The notes under the pieces: model-generated
Database searches by the model: none
The model's input: the letters and a program-made list of their open reading frames with translations, nothing else
What the model was told of the DNA's origin: nothing
Translations under genes and position numbers: made by a program
Shown: piece by piece, positions 16,362-27,352 of the stretch
Layout: the number at the start of each line of letters is the position of its first letter
Position numbering within the stretch: the first letter of the stretch is position 1
Assembly (NCBI GenBank): GCA_902472315.1
Contig: CABRNM010000007.1
Span: 1-64,000 of the forward strand
Origin: an uncultured Collinsella sp.
Lineage (GTDB): Bacteria > Actinomycetota > Coriobacteriia > Coriobacteriales > Coriobacteriaceae
Direction of reading: 5' to 3'
Length of the DNA stretch: 64,000 nucleotides

Positions 16362-17192
16362 CTAGAGCTCCTCTCCGGCGGCCGTGAGCTCTGCCATGGC
16401 CTGCTCAAACTGTTCATCGTTGGGGGCCTTACCGTGCCAACCCACCTGGTTCTCCATAAAGGAAACGCCCTTGCCCTTCATGGTCTCGGCGATAATGGCG
16501 GTCGGCTGGCCCTTGGTAGCGCGAGCCTCGGCAAAGGCGGCGCGGATCTGGTCGAAATCGTTGCCGTCGGCAAGCTCCACCACGTGGAACTTAAAGGCAC
16601 GGAACTTGTCGGCGAGCGGCATGGGGTCGTTGACCTCCTCGACGGGGCCGTCGATCTGCAGGCCGTTGTGGTCGACGATCACGCAGAGGTTATCGAGCTG
16701 CTGGTTGCCGGCAAACATGGCGGCCTCCCAGACCTGGCCCTCCTCGCTCTCGCCATCGCCCAGCAGGGCGTACGTGCGGTAAGTATCGCCCCAGTGCTTG
16801 GCGGCAACCGCCATGCCCACGGCGGCGGAAATGCCCTGGCCGAGCGAACCGGTGGACATGTCAACGCCCGGGGTATCGTTCATGTTGGGATGACCCTGCA
16901 GGTGACTGCCGATGTGGCGCAGCGTCTCGAGATCCTCCTTGGGGAAGAACCCACGCTCGGCGAGCACGGCGTACAGGCCCGGAGCGCAATGGCCCTTGGA
17001 GAGCACAAAACGATCGCGGTCGGCCTTGCGGGGATCGGCCGGGTCGACGTTCATTTCCTCAAAATACAGATAGGTCATGATATCGGCAGCGCCGAGCGAA
17101 CCGCCCGGATGGCCGGACTTGGCAGCGTGCACGCCGGTGACGATGCCCTTCCTTACCTCGTTGGCAACCTTTTTGAGCTCTTCGTCGCTCAT
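16362..17192 (-). CDS. Transketolase N-terminal subunit
   Basis: This 276-residue protein is the cofactor-binding half of a split transketolase. HAAKSGHPGGSLGAADI and LSKGHCAPGLYAVLAERG are typical N-terminal motifs. GDGESEEGQVWEAAMFAGNQQLDNLCVIVDHN (about 145-176) is the Mg-thiamine-diphosphate site. It transfers two-carbon units between sugar phosphates together with the next gene product. AAAGGAAGG lies six bases upstream of the ATG. Split transketolases are common in anaerobes and archaea. Confidence 0.92.
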   Translation of the reverse strand: MSDEELKKVANEVRKGIVTGVHAAKSGHPGGSLGAADIMTYLYFEEMNVDPADPRKADRDRFVLSKGHCAPGLYAVLAERGFFPKEDLETLRHIGSHLQGHPNMNDTPGVDMSTGSLGQGISAAVGMAVAAKHWGDTYRTYALLGDGESEEGQVWEAAMFAGNQQLDNLCVIVDHNGLQIDGPVEEVNDPMPLADKFRAFKFHVVELADGNDFDQIRAAFAEARATKGQPTAIIAETMKGKGVSFMENQVGWHGKAPNDEQFEQAMAELTAAGEEL

Positions 17193-17399
17193 TGTGCCTT
17201 CCTTTCATCCTCATTAGACAAAATGCGCACGGCACCGAAGGTAATCCCAACACAGCCGCAATGCACGTACGTCATTCATTATGCTGGAAACTGATGGCTT
17301 TACCAGAGTTTTTATCATTATTTGAACAATTTAGCAGGCAGAACCGCTGATGAAACGGTTTATCAATGTGAACGTCTTTTGGATGGAACGCGGTCGACC

Positions 17400-18290
17400 C
17401 TACGCGCTAATGTCCTTGAATCCCTCGCCGAAGGCTTCCGTAACGTCAGCGACCGTCACAATGGCGCGAGGATCGCGCTCACGCACGATCGTCTTGAGGG
17501 TATTGAGCTCTCGACGGCTCACGATGACCATAATCACCGGCTTCTCGGCACCCGAATACATGCCAGTCGCCTTAAACTTGGTACAACCACGACCCAGGCC
17601 ATACATGATATCGGCAGCGATATCAGGGAACTTGTCCGAGATAATGAGTACCATACGGCGTTTGTTGCCACCATCGACCACGGCATCGATCACATAGCCG
17701 CTAATGACCATCGAAAGGCCTGCATACAGTGCGTTTTCGATTGAAAAGACCGGAGCCGACAGCGCGCATACGGCAACATCGATCGCCATGACGGTCGAGC
17801 CCACCGGCAGCGAGGTGTTACGCGAGATGATTTGGCCAATCGTGTCCGAGCCGCCGGTGTTGGCGCCGGCGCGCAACACCATGCCGTAACCGATGCCCGT
17901 AATAATGCCGCCCCACATAGCAGGGAGCATCAGGTCCGCATCCGCCAGAGGTGCTACAAACGGGGCGAACAGATCGGTAAAGAAGCCCAACAGCACAAAG
18001 CCCGTCGCGGTCTGCACCACGTAGAACATGCCGCCCTCGCGCATAACGACCAGCAGCAGCAAGGCATTCATCACAATGGTCTGGATACCGACGGGAAGCG
18101 ACACGCCTCGAGCCGCGCCGACCGCCTGGATAATAGTCGCAAGGCCCGTAACGCCACCGGCGGCAAGACCGTTGGGAATCAAAAACAAGTCGGTCGCGAT
18201 GGCGGCCAAGGCACACCCCAACATGATCTGGGGCAGGTCGTGAAAGAAGTTCATCGAAAGAATGCGCTTGATGTCCAGACGATATGCCAT
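17400..18290 (-). CDS. YitT-family membrane protein (DUF161/DUF2179)
   Basis: This 296-residue protein has five or six hydrophobic segments in residues 20-190, including GLAAGGVTGLATIIQAV and GIITGIGYGMVLRAGANTGGSDTIGQI. A soluble C-terminal DUF2179 domain follows (about 205-295; GRGCTKFKATGMYSGAEKPVIMVIVSRREL). The family is widespread and its transport substrate is unknown. The start has GGGAGG five bases upstream. The prfB terminator overlaps its leader, so it probably uses a promoter within or just before that region, or read-through. Confidence 0.88.
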   Translation of the reverse strand: MAYRLDIKRILSMNFFHDLPQIMLGCALAAIATDLFLIPNGLAAGGVTGLATIIQAVGAARGVSLPVGIQTIVMNALLLLVVMREGGMFYVVQTATGFVLLGFFTDLFAPFVAPLADADLMLPAMWGGIITGIGYGMVLRAGANTGGSDTIGQIISRNTSLPVGSTVMAIDVAVCALSAPVFSIENALYAGLSMVISGYVIDAVVDGGNKRRMVLIISDKFPDIAADIMYGLGRGCTKFKATGMYSGAEKPVIMVIVSRRELNTLKTIVRERDPRAIVTVADVTEAFGEGFKDISA

Positions 18291-18301
18291 GCTGCCTCCC
18301 T

Positions 18302-18331
18302 CAAAAAAGCGCACCCAAACGGATGCGCTTT
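18302..18331 (-). terminator. Terminator of prfB with conserved loop
   Basis: On the minus strand, AAAGCGCATCC and GGGTGCGCTTTTTT form the stem and U-tract. Eighteen bases of the hairpin centre (GCGCACCCAAACGGATGC on plus) are identical to the rpmE terminator at 22681-22724. Confidence 0.85.
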
Positions 18332-18455
18332 GAACTTCTTCTTGTATTCGATTCTACCGATTCGCCGGACAAAAACCACCCCTGCGCAGGGTTTATTCTG
18401 GATACAAACCCGTCCAACCGTTGGGCTTGGCATCGGCTTGAAGCCGCCCGATGTT

Positions 18456-19603
18456 TTAGACCTCCGAGCCTTCTGCATCGGCGTTGCCGGTAGCCCAGCG
18501 ATGGTAGCCAATAACAAACGGATCCAGATCGCCATCGTCAAGAACTGCCTCGACGTTGCTGGTCTCAACGCCCGTGCGCAGGTCCTTAACCATCTGATAC
18601 GGGTAGAGCACGTAGCTGCGAATCTGGTTGCCAAAACCGATCGTGGTCTTGGGTCCACGAATCTCATCGAGCGCCTCGGCGCGCTTCTCGAGCTCAATCT
18701 CGTACAAGCGAGCCTTGAGGATCTGCATGCACGCGGCCTTGTTCTGAATCTGGCTGCGCTCGTTTTGGCAGGTAACCACAATGCCGCTGGGGAAATGCGT
18801 CACGCGCACGGCGGAGTCGGTGGTGTTGACGCCCTGACCGCCCGGGCCGCTCGCGTGGTACACGTCCACGCGGATGTCATCGGGACTGATCTCGATGTCG
18901 ATATCATCGGGTAGCACGGGGATGACCTCGACGCCGGCAAACGTGGTCTGGCGGCGCTTCTTGTCGTCGGTGGGGCTAATGCGAACCAAGCGGTGGACGC
19001 CGGCCTCGGCGCGCAGCATGCCAAATGCGTCCTTGCCCTCGACGGTAAAGGTCGCGCGGTCGATGCCGATGACCTCGGCTGCGGGACAGTCGTTGATGGT
19101 GACCCTCCAGCCGCGACGCTGGCAGTACTTCATGTACATCTTAAAGAGCATGAAGGTCCAGTCCTGGGCCTCCAGGCCACCCTGTCCGGGCTTGATGGTC
19201 ACAATGGCATCGCCGTGATCGAACTCACCGGTAAACCAGCTCGAAAGCTCAAGCTCATCGATGACACGGGCCAGGCGCTCAGCCGTGGCTGTAGCCTCCT
19301 CGCGAAGGGCGGCGGCGTCGGGGTCATCCCCCATCTCCTCGGCAAGCTCCAGCGCGGCGCGGGCATCGGAAAGCTCGCCGCGCGCGGTGTCCACGGCAGC
19401 GATATCTTCCTTGGTGCGAGCGATCTCCTCCATGGTGGCACGGGCGGCGTCGGCGTCATCCCAAAAGCCGGGGGCCACGCTTTTAGCCTCGAGCTCGGTC
19501 ACGCGCGTGCGCTTTTCGTCCAAATGGAGATACGACTCGACCTCGCCGAGCCGGTCCGCGAACGCGTCCAGCTCGGCGGGCGTTACCTCTAAAGCCTCAG
19601 CCA

Positions 19604-19604
<1 letters not shown>
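18456..19604 (-). CDS. prfB: Peptide chain release factor 2
   Basis: RF2 (382 residues) ends translation at UGA and UAA. The peptidyl-hydrolysis motif GPGGQGVN is at residues 253-260. The codon-recognition tripeptide, normally Ser-Pro-Phe, reads Ser-Pro-Thr at residues 210-212 (HRLVRISPTDDKKRRQTTF). The gene is one continuous frame, without the in-frame UGA and +1 frameshift that regulates prfB in many bacteria. It starts at the last base of the secA stop codon (TAATG), so the two are co-translated. Confidence 0.94.
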
Positions 19605-22411
<2,807 letters not shown>

Positions 22412-22546
22412 GTGGTTTTCCTTTTTGGCCATCGCCCACGCCGTGCAGCTGCGGGCGAGTTAAACACAGATGATTGTACTTTAGCCAAACAAGGCGCGGC
22501 CTATACGGTCGACCTCGACCGCCACGTAATAACTACGACCCGACCG

Positions 22547-22581
22547 ACCTGCCAAAACGGGACTGGTTTATTTTGGCAGGT
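22547..22581. repeat. CCTGCCAAAA hairpin element, copy B
   Basis: ACCTGCCAAAA and TTTTGGCAGGT form a perfect 11-bp stem. Loop and right-flank sequence (GGGAC.GGTTT, TATCT) are shared with copy A at 9500-9534. Confidence 0.8.
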
Positions 22582-22612
22582 TTTATCTGGGAAAACGCCG
22601 TCACTCTGCCAT

Positions 22613-22679
22613 TTGGTGCAAACCAACCCGTCCCCTTCGCACCAATCTGGTGCAATGGGAACGGGTTAGCCTGCACCAA
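22613..22679. repeat. Nested TGGTGCA palindrome
   Basis: The outer TTGGTGCA / TGCACCAA arms enclose AACCCGT(T)CCC / GGGAACGGGTT arms, and a central GCACCA-ATC-TGGTGC hairpin. Only one copy is in the window. Confidence 0.75.
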
Positions 22680-22680
22680 T

Positions 22681-22724
22681 AAAAAGAAAAGGGCCGCGCA
22701 CCCAAACGGATGCACGGCCCTTTT
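22681..22724 (-). terminator. Terminator of rpmE
   Basis: AAAAGGGCCG.GCA pairs with TGC.CGGCCCTTTT, and the minus-strand product ends CCCTTTTCTTTTT. It shares its hairpin centre with the prfB terminator. Confidence 0.9.
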
Positions 22725-22757
22725 GCCATGAATGCGAGCGATTCCTCGGCGAGCTAT

Positions 22758-23183
22758 TTACTCAGCAGCCTCGGTGGTCTCGGCCTCGGCAGCGGCCTCC
22801 TCGACGGGAGCCTCTGCGGGAGCCTCGGCGGCCTGCTTGGCAGCCTCCTCGGCAAACTTAGCAGCACGCTTGGCCTTCTCGGCAGCCTTAGCCTCAGCGG
22901 CGGCCTTGCGAGCGGCCTCGGCCTCAGCAGCCTTGGCAGCCTTGGCAGCCTTGGCCTCCTCGGCCTTCTTGAGCTGGGCGGCAGCGGCGCCACCGAACTT
23001 GTCGGCGAAGCGCTGGACGCGTCCACCGGTGTCGACGAACTTCTGCTGGCCGGTGTAGAACGGGTGGCACTCGTTGCAAAGCTCAACCTTCATCTCGGAC
23101 ACGGTAGCGTGCGTCTTGAAGGTGTTGCCGCAGGAGCACGTCACCGTGCACTCGACATACTGGGGATGGATACCCTGCTTCAT
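22758..23183 (-). CDS. rpmE: Ribosomal protein L31 with alanine-rich C-terminal extension
   Basis: Residues 1-65 are a zinc-binding (C+) L31, with cysteines C16, C18, C36 and C39 (CSCG ... CNECHPFYTGQQKFVDTGGRVQRF). L31 bridges the ribosomal subunits. Residues 66-141 are an added tail of Ala, Glu and Lys, first basic (KKAEEAKAAKAAKAA) then acidic (EAPVEEAAAEAE), likely helical. Standard L31 is about 70 residues. The tail may contact the ribosome surface or another factor. The start has AAGGAG seven bases upstream. Confidence 0.93.
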   Translation of the reverse strand: MKQGIHPQYVECTVTCSCGNTFKTHATVSEMKVELCNECHPFYTGQQKFVDTGGRVQRFADKFGGAAAAQLKKAEEAKAAKAAKAAEAEAARKAAAEAKAAEKAKRAAKFAEEAAKQAAEAPAEAPVEEAAAEAETTEAAE

Positions 23184-23233
23184 GGTAGGACTCCTTATTG
23201 GTCAGGCGCTGGTTACCGATCAGCGCATAAGGC

Positions 23234-23254
23234 GTCTTGGTTTCCGACCAAGAC
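23234..23254 (-). promoter_or_regulatory. Hairpin in the rpmE leader
   Basis: GTCTTGGT and ACCAAGAC form a perfect 8-bp stem with a 5-base loop, about 50 bases before the rpmE start. It may mediate leader control of L31 synthesis. This is inference from position alone. Confidence 0.4.
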
Positions 23255-23267
23255 AACAAACTCGGCT

Positions 23268-23296
23268 ATGGTACCACGGCGCCGCGTGTCCCACAA
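23268..23296 (-). promoter_or_regulatory. Candidate rpmE promoter
   Basis: On the minus strand, TTGTGG (23291-23296), a 17-bp spacer and TACCAT (23268-23273) lie just upstream of the leader hairpin. Confidence 0.45.
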
Positions 23297-23509
23297 AAGG
23301 TTCACGGTCTTTGCACTGTGCATCGCGCCCAAGACACAGCAGACGACACGACGAATCGCGGCAAACGGGCGCCTTTGCCCCTTCTCCCATGTTGCAGACG
23401 TGTAACGCCGCAGCAAGGGTGCCCCTTTTGGCGCCAGACAGGTACAATGATGAACACTGTACCGTAGCGGAGCGCCCCCGCGCGCCGCAACCACGCGAAA
23501 GGGTTTCCC

Positions 23510-23797
23510 ATGGCCGAGATCTCGTCCTCCCGCATCGTCATCACCGTCCTTGGCAAGAACCGCCCCGGTATCGTCGCCGGCGTCACCCGCGTTCTGGGCG
23601 AGGCCAACGTCGACATCCGCGACATTACGCAGTCCATTATCGAGGACATCTTTACCATGACCATGCTGGCCGACACCGCCGAGTCCAAGCTCGACTTCGC
23701 CGAGTTGCAGAAGGCCCTGGCCGAGGCAGGCGAGCTTTCGGGCGTCAACGTGTCCATCCAGCGCGAGGACGTCTTTAACTTTATGTACCGCCTGTAG
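23510..23797 (+). CDS. ACT domain-containing protein (UPF0237 type)
   Basis: This 95-residue protein is a single ACT domain: SRIVITVLGKNRPGIVAGVTRVLGEANVDIRDITQSIIEDIFTM. ACT domains bind amino acids or other small ligands and usually regulate. The family is conserved as a stand-alone protein, and its target is unknown. AAAGGG lies about eight bases before the ATG. Citrate synthase follows 77 bases downstream on the same strand, and the two may be co-transcribed. Confidence 0.9.
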   Translation: MAEISSSRIVITVLGKNRPGIVAGVTRVLGEANVDIRDITQSIIEDIFTMTMLADTAESKLDFAELQKALAEAGELSGVNVSIQREDVFNFMYRL

Positions 23798-23874
23798 CGA
23801 ACAAACCGCTCGGGGCAGCTTGACGTCATATCGTCCAAGCGCGCCGCCCCAAAGCGGACCGGAGAGGAGCGCGC

Positions 23875-25293
23875 ATGGCCTACGACGCCAAGAAAATCTA
23901 CTACCGCTTCGACGATCACCTTAGCCGCCTGGTTCTGGATTACGAGGCGAGCCGTCAGATTTCGCCCGAAAGCGAAAACCTCTACCACGGCCTGCCGACC
24001 GCCCCGTACGACGAGGGCTTGTTCGTAGAGCACAACGTCAAGCGCGGCCTGCGCAATGCCGACGGCTCGGGCGTGGTCGCGGGTCTTACCCGCATCTCGG
24101 ACGTGCACGGCTACAACAAGGTCGACGGTAAGGTCGTGCCCGATCAGGGCAAACTCACGCTTCGTGGCTACAGCATCGAGGATCTGGTCAACAACGCCCA
24201 GGCCGAGAACCGCTACGGTTACGAAGAGGTCGCCTATCTACTCATCACGGGCTCCCTGCCCACCAAGGAAGAGCTTGACGGTTTTTGCGAACGCCTGGGT
24301 GCTTTTAGGCATCTGAGCGACGAATACGTCCGCGAGTTCCCCATGACCACGGTGTCGTCGAGCATCATGAATGTGCTTCAGCGCGCCGTGCTGCTGCTCT
24401 ACGCCTTCGACGCCGAGCCCGACGCCATTACACCCGAGCACGAAATCGACGTCGCCATCTCCATGCTCGCCCGTCTCCCCCGCATCGCCGCCTTCGCGCA
24501 TATGGCCTCGGTCGCCAAGCGCCGCGGCTCCGAGGTTCATGTACCGCACCCCACACCCGGCCTCTCAACCGCCGAAACCATCCTGCAGGTCCTACGCGGC
24601 GGCATGGCGTTCACTCACGATGAGGCGATGCTGCTCGACGTGATGCTCATGTTGCATGCCGAGCACGGCGGCGGTAACAACTCCACCTTTGCCTGTCGCG
24701 TGCTGTCATCTTCGGCAACCGATCCGTATTCCGCCTACGCGGCGGCTATCGGCTCGCTCAAGGGCCCGCGACACGGCGGCGCCAATGCCAAGGTCGTGTC
24801 CATGCACGAGGACATCCGTGCGCATGTCTCCAACTGGGAGGACGAGGACGAGGTCGCAGCCTACCTGGGCAAGATTCTCGACAAGCAGGCCTTCGACGGC
24901 ACGGGTCTCATCTACGGCATGGGCCACGCCGTCTACACGCTCAGCGACCCGCGCGCCGAGGTCTGCCGCCACTACGCACGTTCGCTCGCTGACAAGAAAG
25001 ATCTGGGTAAGGAATTCGCTCTGATCGAGCGCATCGAGCGCCTGGCACCGCAGGTGATGCGCGACCACGGCATGACCAAGCCCATCTGCGCCAACATCGA
25101 CCTGTACACGGGCTTTATCTACAAGATGCTCGGCGTGCCCGAGACGCTCTTTACGCCGCTGTTCGCCGTCGCCCGCATGGCCGGCTGGTCGGCGCACCGC
25201 ATGGAAGAGCTCTTCTGCGCGCACCGCATCATCCGTCCCGCGTATCGCCCGGTTATTGAGCCGCTGGAGTACAAGCCGCTCGCCGACCGCTAG
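23875..25293 (+). CDS. gltA: Citrate synthase
   Basis: This 472-residue protein condenses oxaloacetate and acetyl-CoA to citrate. All three catalytic residues are present: H264 in HAEHGGGNNSTF, H351 in GMGHAVYT and D409 in NIDLYTG. The CoA/oxaloacetate loop GSLKGPRHGGAN is near residue 300. The N-terminus (MAYDAKKIYYRFDDHL) is longer than in the E. coli enzyme, as in some Firmicute and actinobacterial forms. GGAGAGGAG precedes the ATG. In an anaerobe it most likely serves an incomplete cycle for glutamate synthesis. Confidence 0.95.
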   Translation: MAYDAKKIYYRFDDHLSRLVLDYEASRQISPESENLYHGLPTAPYDEGLFVEHNVKRGLRNADGSGVVAGLTRISDVHGYNKVDGKVVPDQGKLTLRGYSIEDLVNNAQAENRYGYEEVAYLLITGSLPTKEELDGFCERLGAFRHLSDEYVREFPMTTVSSSIMNVLQRAVLLLYAFDAEPDAITPEHEIDVAISMLARLPRIAAFAHMASVAKRRGSEVHVPHPTPGLSTAETILQVLRGGMAFTHDEAMLLDVMLMLHAEHGGGNNSTFACRVLSSSATDPYSAYAAAIGSLKGPRHGGANAKVVSMHEDIRAHVSNWEDEDEVAAYLGKILDKQAFDGTGLIYGMGHAVYTLSDPRAEVCRHYARSLADKKDLGKEFALIERIERLAPQVMRDHGMTKPICANIDLYTGFIYKMLGVPETLFTPLFAVARMAGWSAHRMEELFCAHRIIRPAYRPVIEPLEYKPLADR

Positions 25294-25315
25294 GACGCGG
25301 ACCGTTATAGAACCC

Positions 25316-25355
25316 GAGCGTGGCCAGGGCATCACCGCCCTCGGCCACGCTTTTT
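25316..25355 (+). terminator. Terminator of gltA
   Basis: GCGTGGCC with a further GGGC/GCCC stem closes on GGCCACGC and is followed by TTTTT, about 25 bases after the stop codon. Confidence 0.88.
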
Positions 25356-25380
25356 ATGCCAGCAGAAAGGGCTGCATCAA

Positions 25381-26223
25381 ATGATTGTGTTTTCCGATAT
25401 GGATGGAACGCTGTTGACGAGCGATAAGCAGATGAGCGATGCCACCTGGGCGATGCTCGACGAGCTCGCTCGACGCGGGATTGAATTTGTGCCCTGCACG
25501 GGACGTCCGCTGTCGGGCATCTTTGAGCCCATCCTCGCCCATCCCGCCGTGCACTATGCCGTCTGCGCCAATGGCGCCAGCGTCTGGCAGCTCGACGACG
25601 ATGTGCCCAACGATGCCTCGCGCGCCACGTGCGTATTGAGCCGTCCGCTCGATTGCGGCATTGCCCATCGCATCCATCGCATCGCCGCCGGCCACGATGT
25701 GACCTTCGATATCTTCGCGGATGGGCAGTGCTTCCTCCCCCGCTCGCTCTACGCGCGCCTGGACGAATTCTGCGGCGGCGACCCCCATATCGCAGCCTCG
25801 CTCAAGCGCACACGAACACCGATCGACATGGATATCGACAGCAAGATCGACGAGGTCGAGACACTCGAACGCATCGCCATGTACTGGCACGACCCGGCCG
25901 ATCGCGACGCCATCGCGGCGGAGCTCGACACGCTCGGAGGCATTGAGGTCACGCGTTCGTACGCCATGAATATCGAGGTCATGGGCGCAGGCGCCACCAA
26001 GGGAACGGCCCTCACGTGGCTATGCGAGCGCCTGGGCGAGCGTCTCGCCGACGCCTGGGCGTTCGGCGACAACATCAACGACATCCCCATGCTGCAGGCA
26101 GCGGGCCATGGCATGGCCATGATCAACGCCGAGCCCGAGGATCGCGAGGCCGCCGACGCCGTCACCGAATACGACAACGACCACGACGGCGTCGCCCGCG
26201 CCATCATGGCCGCCCTCGCCTAG
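25381..26223 (+). CDS. HAD-superfamily phosphatase, Cof type (first of two)
   Basis: This 280-residue protein starts MIVFSDMDGTLLTSD, with nucleophile D6 and general acid D8. Motif II-III residues follow, and WAFGDNINDIPMLQAAGHGMAM near residue 225 binds magnesium. Cof-type (IIB cap) HAD enzymes hydrolyse sugar phosphates or flavin/PLP phosphates, and the substrate here cannot be told. AAAGGG lies about nine bases upstream. It is convergent with a second Cof-type gene of similar size but limited similarity. Confidence 0.9.
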   Translation: MIVFSDMDGTLLTSDKQMSDATWAMLDELARRGIEFVPCTGRPLSGIFEPILAHPAVHYAVCANGASVWQLDDDVPNDASRATCVLSRPLDCGIAHRIHRIAAGHDVTFDIFADGQCFLPRSLYARLDEFCGGDPHIAASLKRTRTPIDMDIDSKIDEVETLERIAMYWHDPADRDAIAAELDTLGGIEVTRSYAMNIEVMGAGATKGTALTWLCERLGERLADAWAFGDNINDIPMLQAAGHGMAMINAEPEDREAADAVTEYDNDHDGVARAIMAALA

Positions 26224-26228
26224 TCATC

Positions 26229-26340
26229 GGCCAGTCATCGGGGACGTTCTTGAATGACTAGTCGTTGGGGACAGTCTTCGCAAAAAGCTGCAAGGACTGT
26301 CCCCCACTGCCGGCAGAAAAGGAACGTCCCCATCTGCCGG
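26229..26340. repeat. Nested GGGGAC palindrome between convergent HAD genes
   Basis: The outer arms GGGGACGTTC / GAACGTCCCC enclose the inner arms GGGGACAGTC / GACTGTCCCC. ACTAGTCG lies between the left arms and GCCGGCAG between the right arms. Related GACTAGTC-GGGGACGTTC sequence occurs at 27298-27352. Confidence 0.8.
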
Positions 26341-26341
26341 A

Positions 26342-27136
26342 TTAAGCGAGACTCTCCAGCACACGGCGGAGCTCCTGCTGGACGGCGTGGTCGCGGTTAC
26401 GACCCACCACGCGATCGGCAACGGCCTTGAGCGCGGGGCGCGCGTTTTCCATCGCGCAGCCCGTACCGACAAAGCGAATGATCTCGTAGTCGTTCATCGA
26501 GTCGCCAAACGCCATGACCTCGTCGCGCCCAATGCCGTAATGCTCCGCGAGCTGCGCGATGCCCGAGGCCTTCGACACACCGGGCTGCATGGCATCGATC
26601 CACGCGTTGCCCGAAGGCGCAAAAGTAAAGAGCTGACCAAGTTCGCGCTGAAGTACGTAAGCGCTGTCCATAACGGCACCGTCATCGCAAAAGATACTCG
26701 CCTTGATGATATTTACGCTGGGATCGGGCAGCTCCCAAATGCGCTCGGCATTGGGAAGGTCCTTATCGGCCTCACGCACGAACTTGCACTCGTCATCGAG
26801 CAGGAAGGACTTGGTTCGGTCAAAAAGCGCAAGATGCAGATTGGGAAACGTCGCGACAGCCTGGGCGAGCCTTCGAATCGCCAGGTGCGAATACACCTCA
26901 CGGTCTACCATTTTGCCGTCGGCGTAGACCTGGGCACCGTTAGCGGCGACAAAGTCCATCTTGTCGCGAACGGGCGCAAAGAACTCGCACAGGCGATCGT
27001 AGCGACGACCTGACGATGCGGCAAAATGCACACCATGCTCGTGTAGCGCCAGAATCAGTTCGTAGGTCTCGGGAGGCACCTGGCCGTTTTCGTCAAGCAG
27101 TGTGCCGTCCATATCGGATGCAATCAGTTTAAACAT
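26342..27136 (-). CDS. HAD-superfamily phosphatase, Cof type (second of two)
   Basis: This 264-residue protein begins MFKLIASDMDGTLLDENG (D8 and D10 catalytic). VMAFGDSMNDYEIIRFVGTGCAMENA near residue 210 is the magnesium site. The cap domain lies between about residues 80 and 180. The substrate is unknown. The ribosome site GGGAGC lies inside a long leader hairpin, so translation may be controlled by RNA structure. The gene is bracketed by related GACTAGTC/GGGGAC repeats on both sides. Confidence 0.9.
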   Translation of the reverse strand: MFKLIASDMDGTLLDENGQVPPETYELILALHEHGVHFAASSGRRYDRLCEFFAPVRDKMDFVAANGAQVYADGKMVDREVYSHLAIRRLAQAVATFPNLHLALFDRTKSFLLDDECKFVREADKDLPNAERIWELPDPSVNIIKASIFCDDGAVMDSAYVLQRELGQLFTFAPSGNAWIDAMQPGVSKASGIAQLAEHYGIGRDEVMAFGDSMNDYEIIRFVGTGCAMENARPALKAVADRVVGRNRDHAVQQELRRVLESLA

Positions 27137-27141
27137 AGAAA

Positions 27142-27203
27142 AGCTCCCTTCGGGCTTGTTGGAATCGAACGTGTATCCGATTCCAACGTACCCAAAGGGA
27201 GCT
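27142..27203 (-). promoter_or_regulatory. Leader hairpin sequestering the ribosome site of a HAD gene
   Basis: On the minus strand, AGCTCCCTT (27203-27195) pairs with AAGGGAGCT (27150-27142), which contains the Shine-Dalgarno. An inner perfect 9-bp stem, TTGGAATCG/CGATTCCAA, stacks above it. The 3' arm is followed by TTTTCT and then the ATG, so the same structure could also terminate transcription. Its ligand or trigger is unknown. Confidence 0.6.
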
Positions 27204-27297
27204 CAGGTAAGACTCCGCGGGCGCAAACGTTACAAGGACCTGGCAAATAGCTCACACATGCCAGAGGTCCTACGGTCGCGGCGTCAGGCGACACGCC

Positions 27298-27352
27298 AAA
27301 GAGTGTCCCCGACGACTAGTCGTTTAAGAACGTCCCCGATGACTAGTCGGCG
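27298..27352. repeat. GACTAGTC/GGGGACGTTC repeat next to the ade stop codon
   Basis: Two GACTAGTCG blocks alternate with GTGTCCCCGACG and GAACGTCCCCGATG. They are related to the palindrome at 26229-26340 in inverted orientation. The last block contains the stop codon of the adenine deaminase gene. Confidence 0.75.

Larger units (their letters stand above)
22412..22757. other. Intergenic stretch between rpmE and secA, rich in palindromes
   Basis: No gene is seen. It contains, in order, the likely secA promoter region, the CCTGCC hairpin element, a nested TGGTGCA palindrome and the rpmE terminator. Confidence 0.6.
23184..23509. other. Divergent promoter region of rpmE and the ACT-domain gene
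   Basis: This 326-base stretch has no supported gene. It holds the rpmE promoter and leader hairpin, and a TACAAT -10-like box at 23443-23448 for the plus-strand gene, with no clear -35. Confidence 0.5.
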
